44,298 nucleotides of DNA from an uncultured Pelagibacteraceae bacterium. Lineage in GTDB: Bacteria > Pseudomonadota > Alphaproteobacteria > Pelagibacterales > Pelagibacteraceae. The position numbers and the translations under genes are program-made. The first letter of the stretch is position 1. Every line of letters starts with the position of its first letter. The DNA lies in contig CACDMG010000002.1 of the NCBI GenBank assembly GCA_902553845.1, forward strand, positions 1-44,298, given 5' to 3'. A model generated the notes under the pieces. That model did no database searches, was not told the origin of the DNA, and saw only the letters and a program-made list of their open reading frames with translations. This document shows positions 10,666 through 24,076 of the stretch, piece by piece.

Positions 10666-11038
10666 AACACCATTATCTCCTCATATTCAAATTTATAAAT
10701 GGCACATTTCATCTTTAGTATCTATATCTCATAGAATTACGGGAATAATAAACATAATTGTAATTACATTTATTTGCTTATTAGCTTCACTACTTGTTTT
10801 TGGTGAAAACAATTATGAATTTCTAAATTCATTTTTAAGTTCATTAATAGGCAAATTTTTTATTCTAGGAGTTACATGGTCTTTTTCTTTTCAAATTTTA
10901 AGTGAAATAAGACATTTGATCATGGATTTGGGCTATGGATTTCAACTTAGAACGACAAAAATAACTGGATTAATTGTAATACTTGGATCAATAATTTTAA
11001 CAATAGCTTTCTATTTAATTGGTAAAAATTTTTTTTAA
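10655..11038 (+). CDS. sdhC: Succinate dehydrogenase cytochrome b556 subunit
   Basis: PLSPHIQIYKWHISSLVSISHRITG, RHLIMDLG haem-ligand region; upstream of sdhD and sdhA; overlaps asd by 11 bp. Confidence 0.93.
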   Translation: MENKTPLSPHIQIYKWHISSLVSISHRITGIINIIVITFICLLASLLVFGENNYEFLNSFLSSLIGKFFILGVTWSFSFQILSEIRHLIMDLGYGFQLRTTKITGLIVILGSIILTIAFYLIGKNFF

Positions 11039-11039
11039 A

Positions 11040-11363
11040 ATGATTAATGCAACTAAAAAATGGATTTTTCTAAAAATTAGTGGGGCAACGTTAGTTCCAT
11101 TAATGATATGGTTTATTTTAAATTTTATTACAATTTATGATCAGGGTTATTTTGTAGTTATAAATTTTTTTACGAGTCCAGCATCAAAGTTTTTTTTCAG
11201 TTTATTTATTATTAATGCTTATTTTTTTTCAGCATTAAGTATTAGTGAGGTTTTTGAAGATTATATCAAAAATGATCAAATCAAAAATGTCGCAAACAGA
11301 TTTTTATATGCATCGGCAGTGGTAATTCCATTAATTACAATTATATTAATATCTAGGTTATGA
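11040..11363 (+). CDS. sdhD: Succinate dehydrogenase membrane anchor subunit
   Basis: Small three-TM-like protein between sdhC and sdhA; ATG at 11040 preferred over the TTG at 11019. Confidence 0.85.
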   Translation: MINATKKWIFLKISGATLVPLMIWFILNFITIYDQGYFVVINFFTSPASKFFFSLFIINAYFFSALSISEVFEDYIKNDQIKNVANRFLYASAVVIPLITIILISRL

Positions 11364-13135
11364 GTTCATATAAAATTATAGATCATGAATATGATGTAGT
11401 AGTCTTGGGCGCTGGTGGTTCAGGTTTAAGAGCAGCGGTTGGCTTGAGTGAGGCAGGATTAAAGACAGCATGCATTTCAAAAGTTTTTCCTACTAGAAGC
11501 CACACTTCTGCAGCGCAAGGAGGTATTTCTGCTGCCCTGGGTAACATGGGTGAAGATGATTGGCGTTGGCACATGTATGATACAGTAAAAGGTGCAGATT
11601 GGTTAGGAGATCAAGATAGTATTGAATATCTATGTAAAGAAGCACCTAAAGCAGTTATTGAGTTAGAAAAATATGGTGTGCCTTTTAGCAGAACAGACGA
11701 TGGAAAAATTTATCAAAGACCATTTGGTGGCATGACTAAAAATTATGGTAATGGGATTGTTCAAAGAACTTGTGCTGCTGCTGATAGAACTGGTCATGCG
11801 ATTTTACATACATTGTATGGACAAGCACTTAAACATAAAACAGAATTTTTTATTGAATATTTTGCGTTGGATTTATTAATGAAAGATGGAGCTTGCAAGG
11901 GATTAATAGCTTGGAATTTAAATGATGGAACTATTCATAGGTTTAGAGCTCATTCTGTAATTATTGCAACAGGTGGTTATGGTAAAGTTTATTATTCAGC
12001 AACATCTGCTCATACTTGTACTGGAGATGGTAATGCAATGGTTTTAAGAGCTGGATTACCTTTACAAGACATGGAGTTTGTTCAATTTCATCCAACAGGA
12101 ATATATGGACATGGTACATTAATAACAGAGGGCGCGAGAGGTGAAGGAGGATATCTTACAAATTCTAAAGGTGAAAGGTTTATGGAAAGGTATGCACCAA
12201 AAGCAAAAGACTTGGCATCAAGAGATGTTGTCAGCAGATCGATGTCTATTGAAATTAATGAAGGAAGAGGTGTTGGAAAAGATCAAGATCACGTTCATTT
12301 AAATCTAAGTCACTTAGATAAAGATATAATTGAGAGCAGGTTACCTGGTATAACTGATGCAGCAAGATTATTTGCAAATGTAGATGTTACTAAAGAACCA
12401 ATTCCAGTTGTACCGACTGTTCATTATAATATGGGTGGTATTCCTACAAACTATAAAGCAGAAGTTTTAACAGTTAACGGTTCAGAAAAGACTGTCCAAG
12501 GATTAATGGCAATTGGAGAGGCAGCATGTGTCTCAGTTCATGGTGCAAATAGACTTGGTTCAAACTCTTTAATTGATCTAGTTGTTTTTGGAAGAGCAGC
12601 AGCAAAAAGAGCTGCAGAACTTATTAAACCAGGAACACCACATGAGGAAATAAGTGAAGCAGAAACTCAAAAATGTTTAGATAGATTTGATAAAATTAGA
12701 AATGCAGATGGAAATACTGGAACAGCCGAATTAAGATTGGCGATGCAAAAAACTATGCAATCTAAATGTGCAGTATTTAGAACTGAAAAAACTCTTAAGG
12801 AAGGCGTAAATGAAATTAGAAAAACTTTTGATGGTTTAGATAATTTATCAGTAAAAGATAAATCTTTAATATTTAACACTGATTTAGTTGAAACTTTAGA
12901 ATTTGATAACTTAATAAGACAAGCCGTCGTTACAGTTGATTCTGCGTACAACAGAAAAGAGAGTCGAGGAGCCCATGCAAGAGAAGATTATCCTAAAAGA
13001 GATGATGAAAAATTTATGCAGCATACGCTTGCTTGGTGTGATGGTAAAAATACAAAAGTAAGCTATAGAGAAGTTCATAAATCTACTTTAACAAATGAAG
13101 TTCAATATTTTCCTCCTCAGGAAAGAGTTTATTAA
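11360..13135 (+). CDS. sdhA: Succinate dehydrogenase flavoprotein subunit
   Basis: [63 protein letters not shown]. Confidence 0.98.
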   Translation: MSSYKIIDHEYDVVVLGAGGSGLRAAVGLSEAGLKTACISKVFPTRSHTSAAQGGISAALGNMGEDDWRWHMYDTVKGADWLGDQDSIEYLCKEAPKAVIELEKYGVPFSRTDDGKIYQRPFGGMTKNYGNGIVQRTCAAADRTGHAILHTLYGQALKHKTEFFIEYFALDLLMKDGACKGLIAWNLNDGTIHRFRAHSVIIATGGYGKVYYSATSAHTCTGDGNAMVLRAGLPLQDMEFVQFHPTGIYGHGTLITEGARGEGGYLTNSKGERFMERYAPKAKDLASRDVVSRSMSIEINEGRGVGKDQDHVHLNLSHLDKDIIESRLPGITDAARLFANVDVTKEPIPVVPTVHYNMGGIPTNYKAEVLTVNGSEKTVQGLMAIGEAACVSVHGANRLGSNSLIDLVVFGRAAAKRAAELIKPGTPHEEISEAETQKCLDRFDKIRNADGNTGTAELRLAMQKTMQSKCAVFRTEKTLKEGVNEIRKTFDGLDNLSVKDKSLIFNTDLVETLEFDNLIRQAVVTVDSAYNRKESRGAHAREDYPKRDDEKFMQHTLAWCDGKNTKVSYREVHKSTLTNEVQYFPPQERVY

Positions 13136-13914
13136 TGGTTCAAATAAATTTATCTGATAATTCTAAAGTATCTAAAGGCAAATATTTTACAGATAAGACT
13201 GGATCTAAAAATTTGAGAAAAGTAAATGTTTATAGATGGGATCCCTCTACTGGAGAAAACCCAAGGATTGATACATATGAAGTTGATATGGATAATTGTC
13301 CTTCTAAAGTATTAGATATTTTGAACAAAATTAAAAATGAAATAGATCCGACTTTAACTTATAGAAGATCATGTGCTCATGGTGTTTGTGGTTCATGTGC
13401 TATGAATATGGGTGGAAAAAATGGTTTAGCTTGCACGACACCACATGCTGGAATTAAAGGAGATATTGATATTTATCCATTACCTCATCTAAAAGTTAAA
13501 AAAGATTTAATTGGTGATTTAGATGGCTTGTACAAACAATATCAATCAATAGAACCTTGGTTAAAATCAAATTCCAAATCAGAAACAAAAGAAATTATTC
13601 AATCAAAAGAGGATAGAGCAAAGTTAGATGGTGCGTACGAATGTATAATGTGTGCATGTTGTTCAACTTCATGTCCTAGTTATTGGTGGAATGGTGACAA
13701 ATATTTAGGTCCGGCAGTTTTACTGCAAGCATATAGGTGGATTGTAGACAGTAGAGATGAGGAAAGACAAGCAAGATTAAAAAAAGTTGCTGATGAACTT
13801 AAGTTGTATCGTTGTCATACAATTCTTAACTGCACAAGTGCATGTCCTAAAGGATTAAATCCCGCAAAAGCAATAGCTGAAATAAAAAAAATGTTAGCAA
13901 CCGCTAATATTTAA
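13135..13914 (+). CDS. sdhB: Succinate dehydrogenase iron-sulfur subunit
   Basis: [24 protein letters not shown] (2Fe-2S), [18 protein letters not shown] (4Fe-4S), [17 protein letters not shown]. Confidence 0.98.
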   Translation: MVQINLSDNSKVSKGKYFTDKTGSKNLRKVNVYRWDPSTGENPRIDTYEVDMDNCPSKVLDILNKIKNEIDPTLTYRRSCAHGVCGSCAMNMGGKNGLACTTPHAGIKGDIDIYPLPHLKVKKDLIGDLDGLYKQYQSIEPWLKSNSKSETKEIIQSKEDRAKLDGAYECIMCACCSTSCPSYWWNGDKYLGPAVLLQAYRWIVDSRDEERQARLKKVADELKLYRCHTILNCTSACPKGLNPAKAIAEIKKMLATANI

Positions 13915-13956
13915 ACAATAGACTAATAAGAATTTTTACTCTAAAAGATCGTATTC

Positions 13957-16420
<2,464 letters not shown>

Positions 16421-16421
<1 letters not shown>

Positions 16422-17581
16422 TGAATATTCACGAGCACCAAGCCAAACAAATTTTAAAACAATTTGGTGCAATTGTGCCAGAAGGAGTATTTGGTTTTAC
16501 TGTTGAGGAACTTTTAGAAAAATGTAAATCATTAAAAACTGATAAATATGTCTTAAAGGCCCAAATACATGCAGGCGGCAGAGGAAAAGCTGGTGGTGTA
16601 AAAATTTTAGATAATTTAAATGAATTAGAAAAGTCAGCAAAAGAACTTTTAGGAAAAAAATTAGTTACTCATCAAACAGGTCCAGAAGGAAGAGAAGTAA
16701 AAAGACTTTATGTCGAAGTATCGTCAAACATTGAAAAAGAATTTTACTTATCTTGTTTGGTAGATAGAGTTACTTCAAAAATTGCATTTATAACAAGCGA
16801 CCAAGGAGGTATGGATATAGAGGAAGTAGCTGCCAAATCTCCAAATAAAATTTTGACAACAAAAGTTGATTTAAAGGAAGAAATTTCAAATGAAGATTGT
16901 GAAAAAATAATCAAAATTTTTAATTTAGATAGTAGTTCTAAAAATGAAGCGATTTCTTTAATTAAATCAATTTATAAAATGTTCATTAACACAGATGCAA
17001 ATATGGTAGAAATAAATCCATTAATATTAACCAAAGAAAAAAAAATTATTTGCTTAGATGCAAAAGTTAATTTTGACAGTAATGCTTTGTTTAGACATCC
17101 AGAAATTTTAGAACTAAGAGACTTGAATGAAGAAGATCCAGCAGAAATTGAAGCTAGTAAACACGATTTAGCATATATTAAATTAGATGGAAGTATTGGA
17201 TGTATGGTGAATGGTGCTGGGTTAGCAATGGCAACTATGGATATAATTAAATTATATGGAGAAGAGCCAGCTAATTTTTTAGACGTAGGAGGGGGTGCTT
17301 CAAAAGAAAAAGTTTCAGCTGCTTTTAAGATAATTTTATCAGACAAAAATGTTAAAGGAATATTGATAAATATTTTTGGTGGAATTATGAGATGTGATGT
17401 TCTTGCTCAAGGTGTTGTTGATGCAGCAAAAGAAATTAATATTACTGTTCCACTTGTAGTAAGATTAGCTGGTACAAACTTTAAAGAAGGAAAAGAAATA
17501 CTAGATAACTCTGGTTTAAAATTGATTTCTGCTGAAAACCTCGATGACGCAGCTAAAAAAATTGTTGAGGCAATTAAATAA
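16421..17581 (+). CDS. sucC: Succinyl-CoA synthetase beta subunit
   Basis: MNIHEHQAKQILKQFGAIVPEG, QIHAGGRGKAGGVK, GGIMRCDVLAQGVVDAAKE. Confidence 0.97.
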
Positions 17582-18457
17582 ATGTCAGTTTTAGTTAATA
17601 AAGAAACAAGATTAATTTGCCAAGGTTTTACTGGTTCTCACGGAACATTTCATTCTGAACAAGCAATCAAATATGGAACAAAATTAGTTGGCGGGGTTAC
17701 ACCAAAAAAGGGTGGACAAAAACATTTAGGATTACCTGTTTTTAATTCTGTGAAGGAAGCCAAAGATTCTGAAGGAGCAAATGCTACAATGATTTATGTT
17801 CCTGCAAAATTTGCGGCAGCTGCAATTATTGAGGCAATTGAAGCTTCAATTGAACTTATTGTTTGTATAACTGAGGGTATTCCTATTCAGGATATGTTGA
17901 GAGTAAAACAAAGATTATTAAAATCAAAATCAAGATTGATTGGTCCAAACTGTCCAGGAATAATAACACCCGATGAATGTAAGATTGGTATTATGCCTGG
18001 AAATATTCATAAAAGAGGAAGTGTAGGTATTGTTTCTAGATCAGGTACATTAACTTATGAAGCGGTTGCTCAAACAACTGAAAATGAACTTGGTCAATCA
18101 ACTTGTATTGGTATTGGGGGTGATCCTATTAACGGTACTAATTTTATAGATTGTTTGGATTTATTTTTAAATGATGATGAAACGGAATCAATATTAATGA
18201 TAGGTGAAATTGGAGGCACTGCAGAGGAAGAGGCAGCAGAATTTGTTAAAAATCATAAGATAAAAAAACCAATAGTTGGATTTATAGCTGGAGTAACCGC
18301 TCCACCTGGAAGACGAATGGGACATGCAGGTGCAATTATTTCTGGAGGCAAAGGTGGTGCACAAGATAAAATAAAGAAAATGGAAGATTGTGGTATAATA
18401 ATTGCGAACTCACCTTCTAAAATTGGAAAAACTCTTTTTGATAAATTGTCTAATTGA
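17582..18457 (+). CDS. sucD: Succinyl-CoA synthetase alpha subunit
   Basis: [53 protein letters not shown]. Confidence 0.97.
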   Translation: MSVLVNKETRLICQGFTGSHGTFHSEQAIKYGTKLVGGVTPKKGGQKHLGLPVFNSVKEAKDSEGANATMIYVPAKFAAAAIIEAIEASIELIVCITEGIPIQDMLRVKQRLLKSKSRLIGPNCPGIITPDECKIGIMPGNIHKRGSVGIVSRSGTLTYEAVAQTTENELGQSTCIGIGGDPINGTNFIDCLDLFLNDDETESILMIGEIGGTAEEEAAEFVKNHKIKKPIVGFIAGVTAPPGRRMGHAGAIISGGKGGAQDKIKKMEDCGIIIANSPSKIGKTLFDKLSN

Positions 18458-18489
18458 AAAATTTTTTTCAAGGTCTATATTAAAAAAAA

Positions 18490-21363
18490 ATGTCCTCGTC
18501 TAAAAATTTAGAATTCGAAAAAACAGGGTTTTTAAGTAAGTCAAACAGTGCATTTATTGAACAGATGTATCTACAATACATCAATCAAGATCCAAACTTA
18601 CCGGATAGTTGGAAAAATTATTTTGATGAAATTGGTGATGATGTAAACATAGTTATTAATGAAATTAAAGGACCTTCTTGGAGTCCTAAAAAAGATAAAA
18701 TTAAAATTGTTGGTTTCCAAGAAAATTTTAAAGAAAATAGACAAATAGATGAATTAGAAATAATAAGATCTAATGCAAACTCAATTAAAGCAGTAGCATT
18801 GATAAGATCTTATAGACAAAGAGGTCATCTAATAGCTAAACTTGATCCTTTAGGTATGATGAAGTCTGAGTACTTGGATGAATTACACCCAGATTCTTAC
18901 GGTTTTAAAAAAGAAGATTATGAAAAAAGAATTTTTTTAGATGGAGTTACAAATAAACAATACTCTAATATCAAAGAAATTTTAAGATTTTTAAGAAATA
19001 AATATTGTGGATCTATTGGATATGAATATATGCAGATATCAAATCCTACAGAGAGAAAATGGTTTAGGGATAGAGTTGAAAAAGCAGATGATTTTAAATT
19101 TACTCAAAATGGTAAAAAAGCTATTTTAAATAAATTAATTCAAGCAGAGGGGTTTGAGAAATTTTTACATACCAAATATGTTGGAACTAAAAGATTTGGT
19201 CTCGATGGAGGTGAGAGTTTAATTCCTGCGCTAGAACAAATAATCAAGATTGGAGGGCAGTCCCAAGTTAAGGAGGTTAAAATAGGAATGTCTCATAGAG
19301 GAAGGCTTAATGTTTTAGCTAATGTATTACAAAAATCATATAAAAGAATTTTTAATGAATTTGCGGGAGAAATAAGTTCTTCAGAGGATGGTGCTGGAGA
19401 TGTTAAATACCATTTAGGCGCTTCCTCAGATAGAGAATTTGATGGAAACTCTGTTCATGTGAGTTTGACTGACAACCCATCTCATTTAGAGGCTGTAAAT
19501 CCAGTTGTTCTTGGACAAACTAGAGCTAAACAATTTTTTCATGGAGACAAAGAAAGAAAAAAAGTTATACCAATTTTAATTCACGGTGATGCCGCTTTTG
19601 CGGGCCAAGGAGTTGTTGCAGAATGTTTCGCAATGTCTGGATTGCCAGGTCACAATACTGGAGGAACTATTCATATAATAATCAATAATCAAATTGGATT
19701 TACTACTAGTCCGCGATTTGCAAGATCTTCACCTTATCCATCAGATATAGCAAAAATGGTTGAGGCTCCAATAATTCATGTGAATGGTGATGACCCAGAA
19801 GCAGTTGTTTATGCAGCAAGAATAGCAACAGATTTTAGATTAAAATTTAATAGAGATGTTGTAATAGATTTAATTTGTTATAGGAGATTTGGACATAATG
19901 AAGGTGACGAACCTTCCTTTACACAACCATTAATGTATCAAAAAATTAGATCTCATCCTTCTCCTGTAAAAGTCTATGGAGAAAGATTAATAAACGATAA
20001 ATCTATTACTAAGGATTTTTTAAATGAATCTATAAAAAAATTTAAAGATCTGCTTGATGAACAGTTTAAAACTGCAAAAGATTATAAACCTAAAATTGAA
20101 TGGTTTGAAGGAACTTGGTCTAGATATAAACCGGAGAGAGGAAAAGATAAAAGAGGAGTTACAGGTGCAGATACTAAAAAATTATTAGAAATCTCTAATA
20201 AGATTAATTCAATCCCTAATGAAATCAATATTCATAAAACAATTTCAAAAATTCTTGATAATAGAAAAATTAGTGTAAATAAAGGCTCAGGCATTGACTG
20301 GTCAACAGCAGAAGCACTAGCTTTTGGATCTCTTTTAGAAGAAGGTTATCCTGTAAGATTAGTTGGACAAGATAGTGGAAGAGGAACTTTTAGTCAAAGA
20401 CATTCAGTTTTGAGAAATCAATTAGATAATTCTAGATATGTTCCATTAAATAATATTTCAAAAAATCAAAAAAATTTTGAAGTTGTTGATAGTTTTTTAT
20501 CTGAATTAGCAGTTTTAGGTTTTGAATATGGATATAGTTTAGTGGAACCAAATACTTTGACTTTGTGGGAAGCGCAATTTGGAGATTTTGCTAATGGGGC
20601 CCAGGTTGTTATTGATCAGTTTATAGCATCTGGTGAAAGAAAATGGTCTAGAGCATCTGGCTTAGTGATGTTGCTACCTCATGGATATGAAGGTCAAGGT
20701 CCTGAGCATTCTTCAGCAAGATTAGAAAGATTTTTACAACTTTGTTCAAACGATAATATGCAAATCATGAATTGTACAACACCAGCAAATTACTTTCATG
20801 CTTTGAGAAGACAGATGCATAGAGATTTTAGAAAGCCGTTAATTATAATGACACCTAAATCTTTATTACGTCATAAATATTGTGTTTCAAACATTGAGGA
20901 TTTTAGCAAAAAAAATACTTTTCATAGAGTTTTGTGGGATCATGCTATAGACCCAAAAACTAAAGGATTTATCAAACTAAAAAAACCCAAAAAAATAAAA
21001 AAAGTAATTTTGTGCTCAGGTAAAATTTATTTTGATTTATTAGAGGCTAGAGAGAAACAAAAAAGAGATAATATAGTTTTTTATAGAATTGAACAATTAT
21101 ATCCGTTCCCAGCCAAAAGTTTGGTTAAAGAACTTAAGCCTTATGCGAAAAATGCTAAATTTTATTGGTGTCAAGAAGAACCAAAGAATATGGGAGCTTG
21201 GTTTTCTGTAAGAGATTATATCCAATGGACATTAGATAGTATAAAGGCTAATAATAATAATATTTCTTATATAGGAAGAAGCCCTGATGCATCGCCTGCA
21301 ACAGGATATGTTAAAAGGCATCTTTCTCAACAACAAGAAATTATTAAAAAAGTATTTAATTAA
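18490..21363 (+). CDS. sucA: 2-oxoglutarate dehydrogenase E1 component
   Basis: GMSHRGRLNVLANVLQK, HGDAAFAGQGVVAE, IIINNQIGFTTSP, CYRRFGHNEGDEPSFTQPLMY, LPHGYEGQGPEHSSAR. Confidence 0.97.
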   Translation: MSSSKNLEFEKTGFLSKSNSAFIEQMYLQYINQDPNLPDSWKNYFDEIGDDVNIVINEIKGPSWSPKKDKIKIVGFQENFKENRQIDELEIIRSNANSIKAVALIRSYRQRGHLIAKLDPLGMMKSEYLDELHPDSYGFKKEDYEKRIFLDGVTNKQYSNIKEILRFLRNKYCGSIGYEYMQISNPTERKWFRDRVEKADDFKFTQNGKKAILNKLIQAEGFEKFLHTKYVGTKRFGLDGGESLIPALEQIIKIGGQSQVKEVKIGMSHRGRLNVLANVLQKSYKRIFNEFAGEISSSEDGAGDVKYHLGASSDREFDGNSVHVSLTDNPSHLEAVNPVVLGQTRAKQFFHGDKERKKVIPILIHGDAAFAGQGVVAECFAMSGLPGHNTGGTIHIIINNQIGFTTSPRFARSSPYPSDIAKMVEAPIIHVNGDDPEAVVYAARIATDFRLKFNRDVVIDLICYRRFGHNEGDEPSFTQPLMYQKIRSHPSPVKVYGERLINDKSITKDFLNESIKKFKDLLDEQFKTAKDYKPKIEWFEGTWSRYKPERGKDKRGVTGADTKKLLEISNKINSIPNEINIHKTISKILDNRKISVNKGSGIDWSTAEALAFGSLLEEGYPVRLVGQDSGRGTFSQRHSVLRNQLDNSRYVPLNNISKNQKNFEVVDSFLSELAVLGFEYGYSLVEPNTLTLWEAQFGDFANGAQVVIDQFIASGERKWSRASGLVMLLPHGYEGQGPEHSSARLERFLQLCSNDNMQIMNCTTPANYFHALRRQMHRDFRKPLIIMTPKSLLRHKYCVSNIEDFSKKNTFHRVLWDHAIDPKTKGFIKLKKPKKIKKVILCSGKIYFDLLEAREKQKRDNIVFYRIEQLYPFPAKSLVKELKPYAKNAKFYWCQEEPKNMGAWFSVRDYIQWTLDSIKANNNNISYIGRSPDASPATGYVKRHLSQQQEIIKKVFN

Positions 21364-22653
21364 ATGAGTGAAAAAATTCTAGTTCCAGTTTTAGGTGAAA
21401 GCATTACAGAAGCGACTGTTTCAAAATGGTTAAAAAATGAAGGGGATACAGTTGAGGCTGATGAACCAATAGTTGAATTAGAGACAGATAAAGTAAACTT
21501 AGAGGTTCCAGCACCTGTATCAGGTGTTTTAACTAAAATTAATTCAATAGATGGTTCTACTGTAGAAGTTGGTGCTACCCTTGGTTCAGTTTCTGCGGAA
21601 GAAAATAATAAAGTAAAAGATGTAGAAAAAATTGAAAAAATTAAACCACGCAAAAAACAAAAAAATGCTGAGGATTTTAAGCCTCAAAAAAAAGAACCAG
21701 AAATTTTTGAACAAGAAGAAACAAATGATGAAGATCAACCATTAGTTTTAATTGATGAGGTAAAAGAAAAATCAGAAATAAAAAATCAAAAAAAAGTTTT
21801 AAATTTATCACCTGCAGTAAGAAAAATTGTTTCTGAAAATAAAATTGATTTAAAATCAGTCAAAGGATCAGGAAAAGATGGTAGGATATTAAAAGGTGAT
21901 TTAATTAATCTAATGGGCTTAAACCCACCTCCATCTGAAAGAAAAATAAAATTTGGCCATGAGGAAAGAATTAAAATGACCAGATTAAGACTAACTATTG
22001 CCAAAAGGTTGAAGCAAGCGCAGGAAAATGCTGCCTTGTTAACGACTTTTAATGAAGTTGATATGACCAATATCATGTCTATGAGAAAAGAAAATCAAGA
22101 AGATTTTCAGAATCGTTATGGTGTTAAGCTGGGTTTAATGTCTTTTTTTGTTAAAGCTTGTATAGTGTCCTTAAAAAATTTTCCAGCTGTTAATGCTGAG
22201 ATTGAAGGAGATGAAATAGTTTATAAGAACTATTATAATATTAGTTTTGCTGTAGGAACTGATAAAGGCTTAGTGGTGCCTGTATTAAAAAATGCAGATG
22301 AACTATCATTTGCAGATATTGAAAAAAATATTAAAGTTATTTCAGAAAAAGCAAAGGATGGTAAACTTACAATAGAAGATCTTCAGGGAGGGACATTTAC
22401 CATTAGCAATGGTGGAGTTTACGGATCTATGCTTTCAACTCCTATACTAAATTTACCTCAATCTGGTGTTTTAGGTATGCATAACATAATTGATAGACCA
22501 ATGGTTATTAATAGTGAAATAAAAGTTAGACCCATGATGTACTTAGCTTTATCTTATGATCATAGAATTATTGATGGCAAAGAATCTGTTTCTTTTTTAA
22601 AGATGATTAAAGATAATTTAGAAGATCCAAGAAGGTTGTTTTTAGATATTTAA
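21364..22653 (+). CDS. sucB: Dihydrolipoyllysine succinyltransferase (E2) of 2-oxoglutarate dehydrogenase
   Basis: Single lipoyl domain ([15 protein letters not shown]), E3-binding domain, catalytic [14 protein letters not shown]; follows sucA. Confidence 0.96.
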   Translation: MSEKILVPVLGESITEATVSKWLKNEGDTVEADEPIVELETDKVNLEVPAPVSGVLTKINSIDGSTVEVGATLGSVSAEENNKVKDVEKIEKIKPRKKQKNAEDFKPQKKEPEIFEQEETNDEDQPLVLIDEVKEKSEIKNQKKVLNLSPAVRKIVSENKIDLKSVKGSGKDGRILKGDLINLMGLNPPPSERKIKFGHEERIKMTRLRLTIAKRLKQAQENAALLTTFNEVDMTNIMSMRKENQEDFQNRYGVKLGLMSFFVKACIVSLKNFPAVNAEIEGDEIVYKNYYNISFAVGTDKGLVVPVLKNADELSFADIEKNIKVISEKAKDGKLTIEDLQGGTFTISNGGVYGSMLSTPILNLPQSGVLGMHNIIDRPMVINSEIKVRPMMYLALSYDHRIIDGKESVSFLKMIKDNLEDPRRLFLDI

Positions 22654-24054
22654 ATGTCAGAAAAATTTCAAGCTGTAGTAATTGGTGGAGGTCCTGGAGG
22701 ATATGTTTGTGCTATAAGACTTGCACAATTAGGTATTAAGACTGCCTGTATTGAGTCAAGAGGTTCTCTTGGAGGGACTTGTTTAAATATTGGTTGTATT
22801 CCATCAAAAAGTTTACTCAACTTGTCTGAAGAATTTCAAAAAGTAAAAACATTGTCTAACAAAGGAATTGATATTGGTGAAGTAAAATTGAACTTACCAA
22901 AAATGATGAAAAGCAAAGACAAGGCAGTTACAATATTAACTAAAGGAGTGGAGTTTTTGTTAAAGAAAAATAAAGTAACTTATTTCAAGGGCATGGGTAG
23001 TTTTAAATCTAAAAATGAGGTCTTAATTAAGGATGAGAATAATAAAGCAACAATCATTAATGCTGATAAAATTGTAATTGCAACTGGTTCTGTTCCAGTT
23101 TCATTACCTGGTATTAATTTTGATGAAAAAATTATAGTTTCATCTACTGGTGCTTTAAAGCTAGAGCAAGTACCAAAAAAAATGGTTGTTGTTGGTGGTG
23201 GATATATAGGACTTGAAATGGGATCTGTTTGGTCAAGACTAGGTGCCGAAGTTCATGTAGTAGAATTTCTGGATCATATAACACCCGGTATGGACAAAGA
23301 AATATCAACCGAATTTATGAAAATTTTAAAAAAACAGGGAATTCATTTTCATATGCAACATAAAGTGGAGACAATTAAAAAAAATAATTCTGGTGCTGTA
23401 GTCTCAACTAAAGATAAAGATGGTATTAATAAAGATTTCGAATGCGATATTGTTCTAATTTCTGTTGGAAGAAAAGCGAATACAAATGGTTTAAATCTTG
23501 AAAAGATTGGTGTTGAGTTAGATAAAAAAAATAGAATTAAAACTAAGAAAAATTTTCAAACAAATTTAAATAACATCTACGCTATTGGAGATGTTATAGA
23601 GGGACCCATGCTTGCGCACAAAGCAGAAGATGAAGGAATTGCTGTTGCTGAAAATATTGTGGGTCAATCAGGTCATGTAAATTACGATACTATTCCTGGA
23701 GTTATTTATACAACACCGGAAGTTGCCTCTATTGGACAAACTGAAGAGCAATTAAAAGAGAAAAATATTAAATATAAAATTGGCAAGTTTTCATTTATGG
23801 CGAATTCGAGGGCAAAAGCTATAGATGATACAGAGGGTTTCGTAAAAATCTTAGCTGATGAAAAAAGTGATAAAGTTTTAGGAGCACATTTAATAGGAGC
23901 CCATGCTGGAGAATTAATTGCAGAAATAGGTATTGCTATGGAGTTTGGAGCTAGCTCCGAAGATATTGCTAGAACATGTCATGCACATCCTACTTTTTCA
24001 GAAGCGGTGAAAGAAGCAGCATTATCTGTCGATAAAAGAGCAATACACTCTTAA
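22654..24054 (+). CDS. lpdA: Dihydrolipoyl dehydrogenase (E3)
   Basis: VVIGGGPGGYVCAIRLAQLG, redox-active GGTCLNIGCIPSKSLLN, AIGDVIEGPMLAHKAEDEG, CHAHPTFSEAVKEAAL. Confidence 0.97.
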   Translation: MSEKFQAVVIGGGPGGYVCAIRLAQLGIKTACIESRGSLGGTCLNIGCIPSKSLLNLSEEFQKVKTLSNKGIDIGEVKLNLPKMMKSKDKAVTILTKGVEFLLKKNKVTYFKGMGSFKSKNEVLIKDENNKATIINADKIVIATGSVPVSLPGINFDEKIIVSSTGALKLEQVPKKMVVVGGGYIGLEMGSVWSRLGAEVHVVEFLDHITPGMDKEISTEFMKILKKQGIHFHMQHKVETIKKNNSGAVVSTKDKDGINKDFECDIVLISVGRKANTNGLNLEKIGVELDKKNRIKTKKNFQTNLNNIYAIGDVIEGPMLAHKAEDEGIAVAENIVGQSGHVNYDTIPGVIYTTPEVASIGQTEEQLKEKNIKYKIGKFSFMANSRAKAIDDTEGFVKILADEKSDKVLGAHLIGAHAGELIAEIGIAMEFGASSEDIARTCHAHPTFSEAVKEAALSVDKRAIHS

Positions 24055-24076
24055 AAATTTCTCTTATTATCTAAAT

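Noticed and set aside
16972-17346. 124-aa antisense ORF opposite sucC
   Set aside because: Shadow ORF of a well-supported conserved gene; no domain or RBS evidence. The same applies to the other short antisense ORFs in the track.
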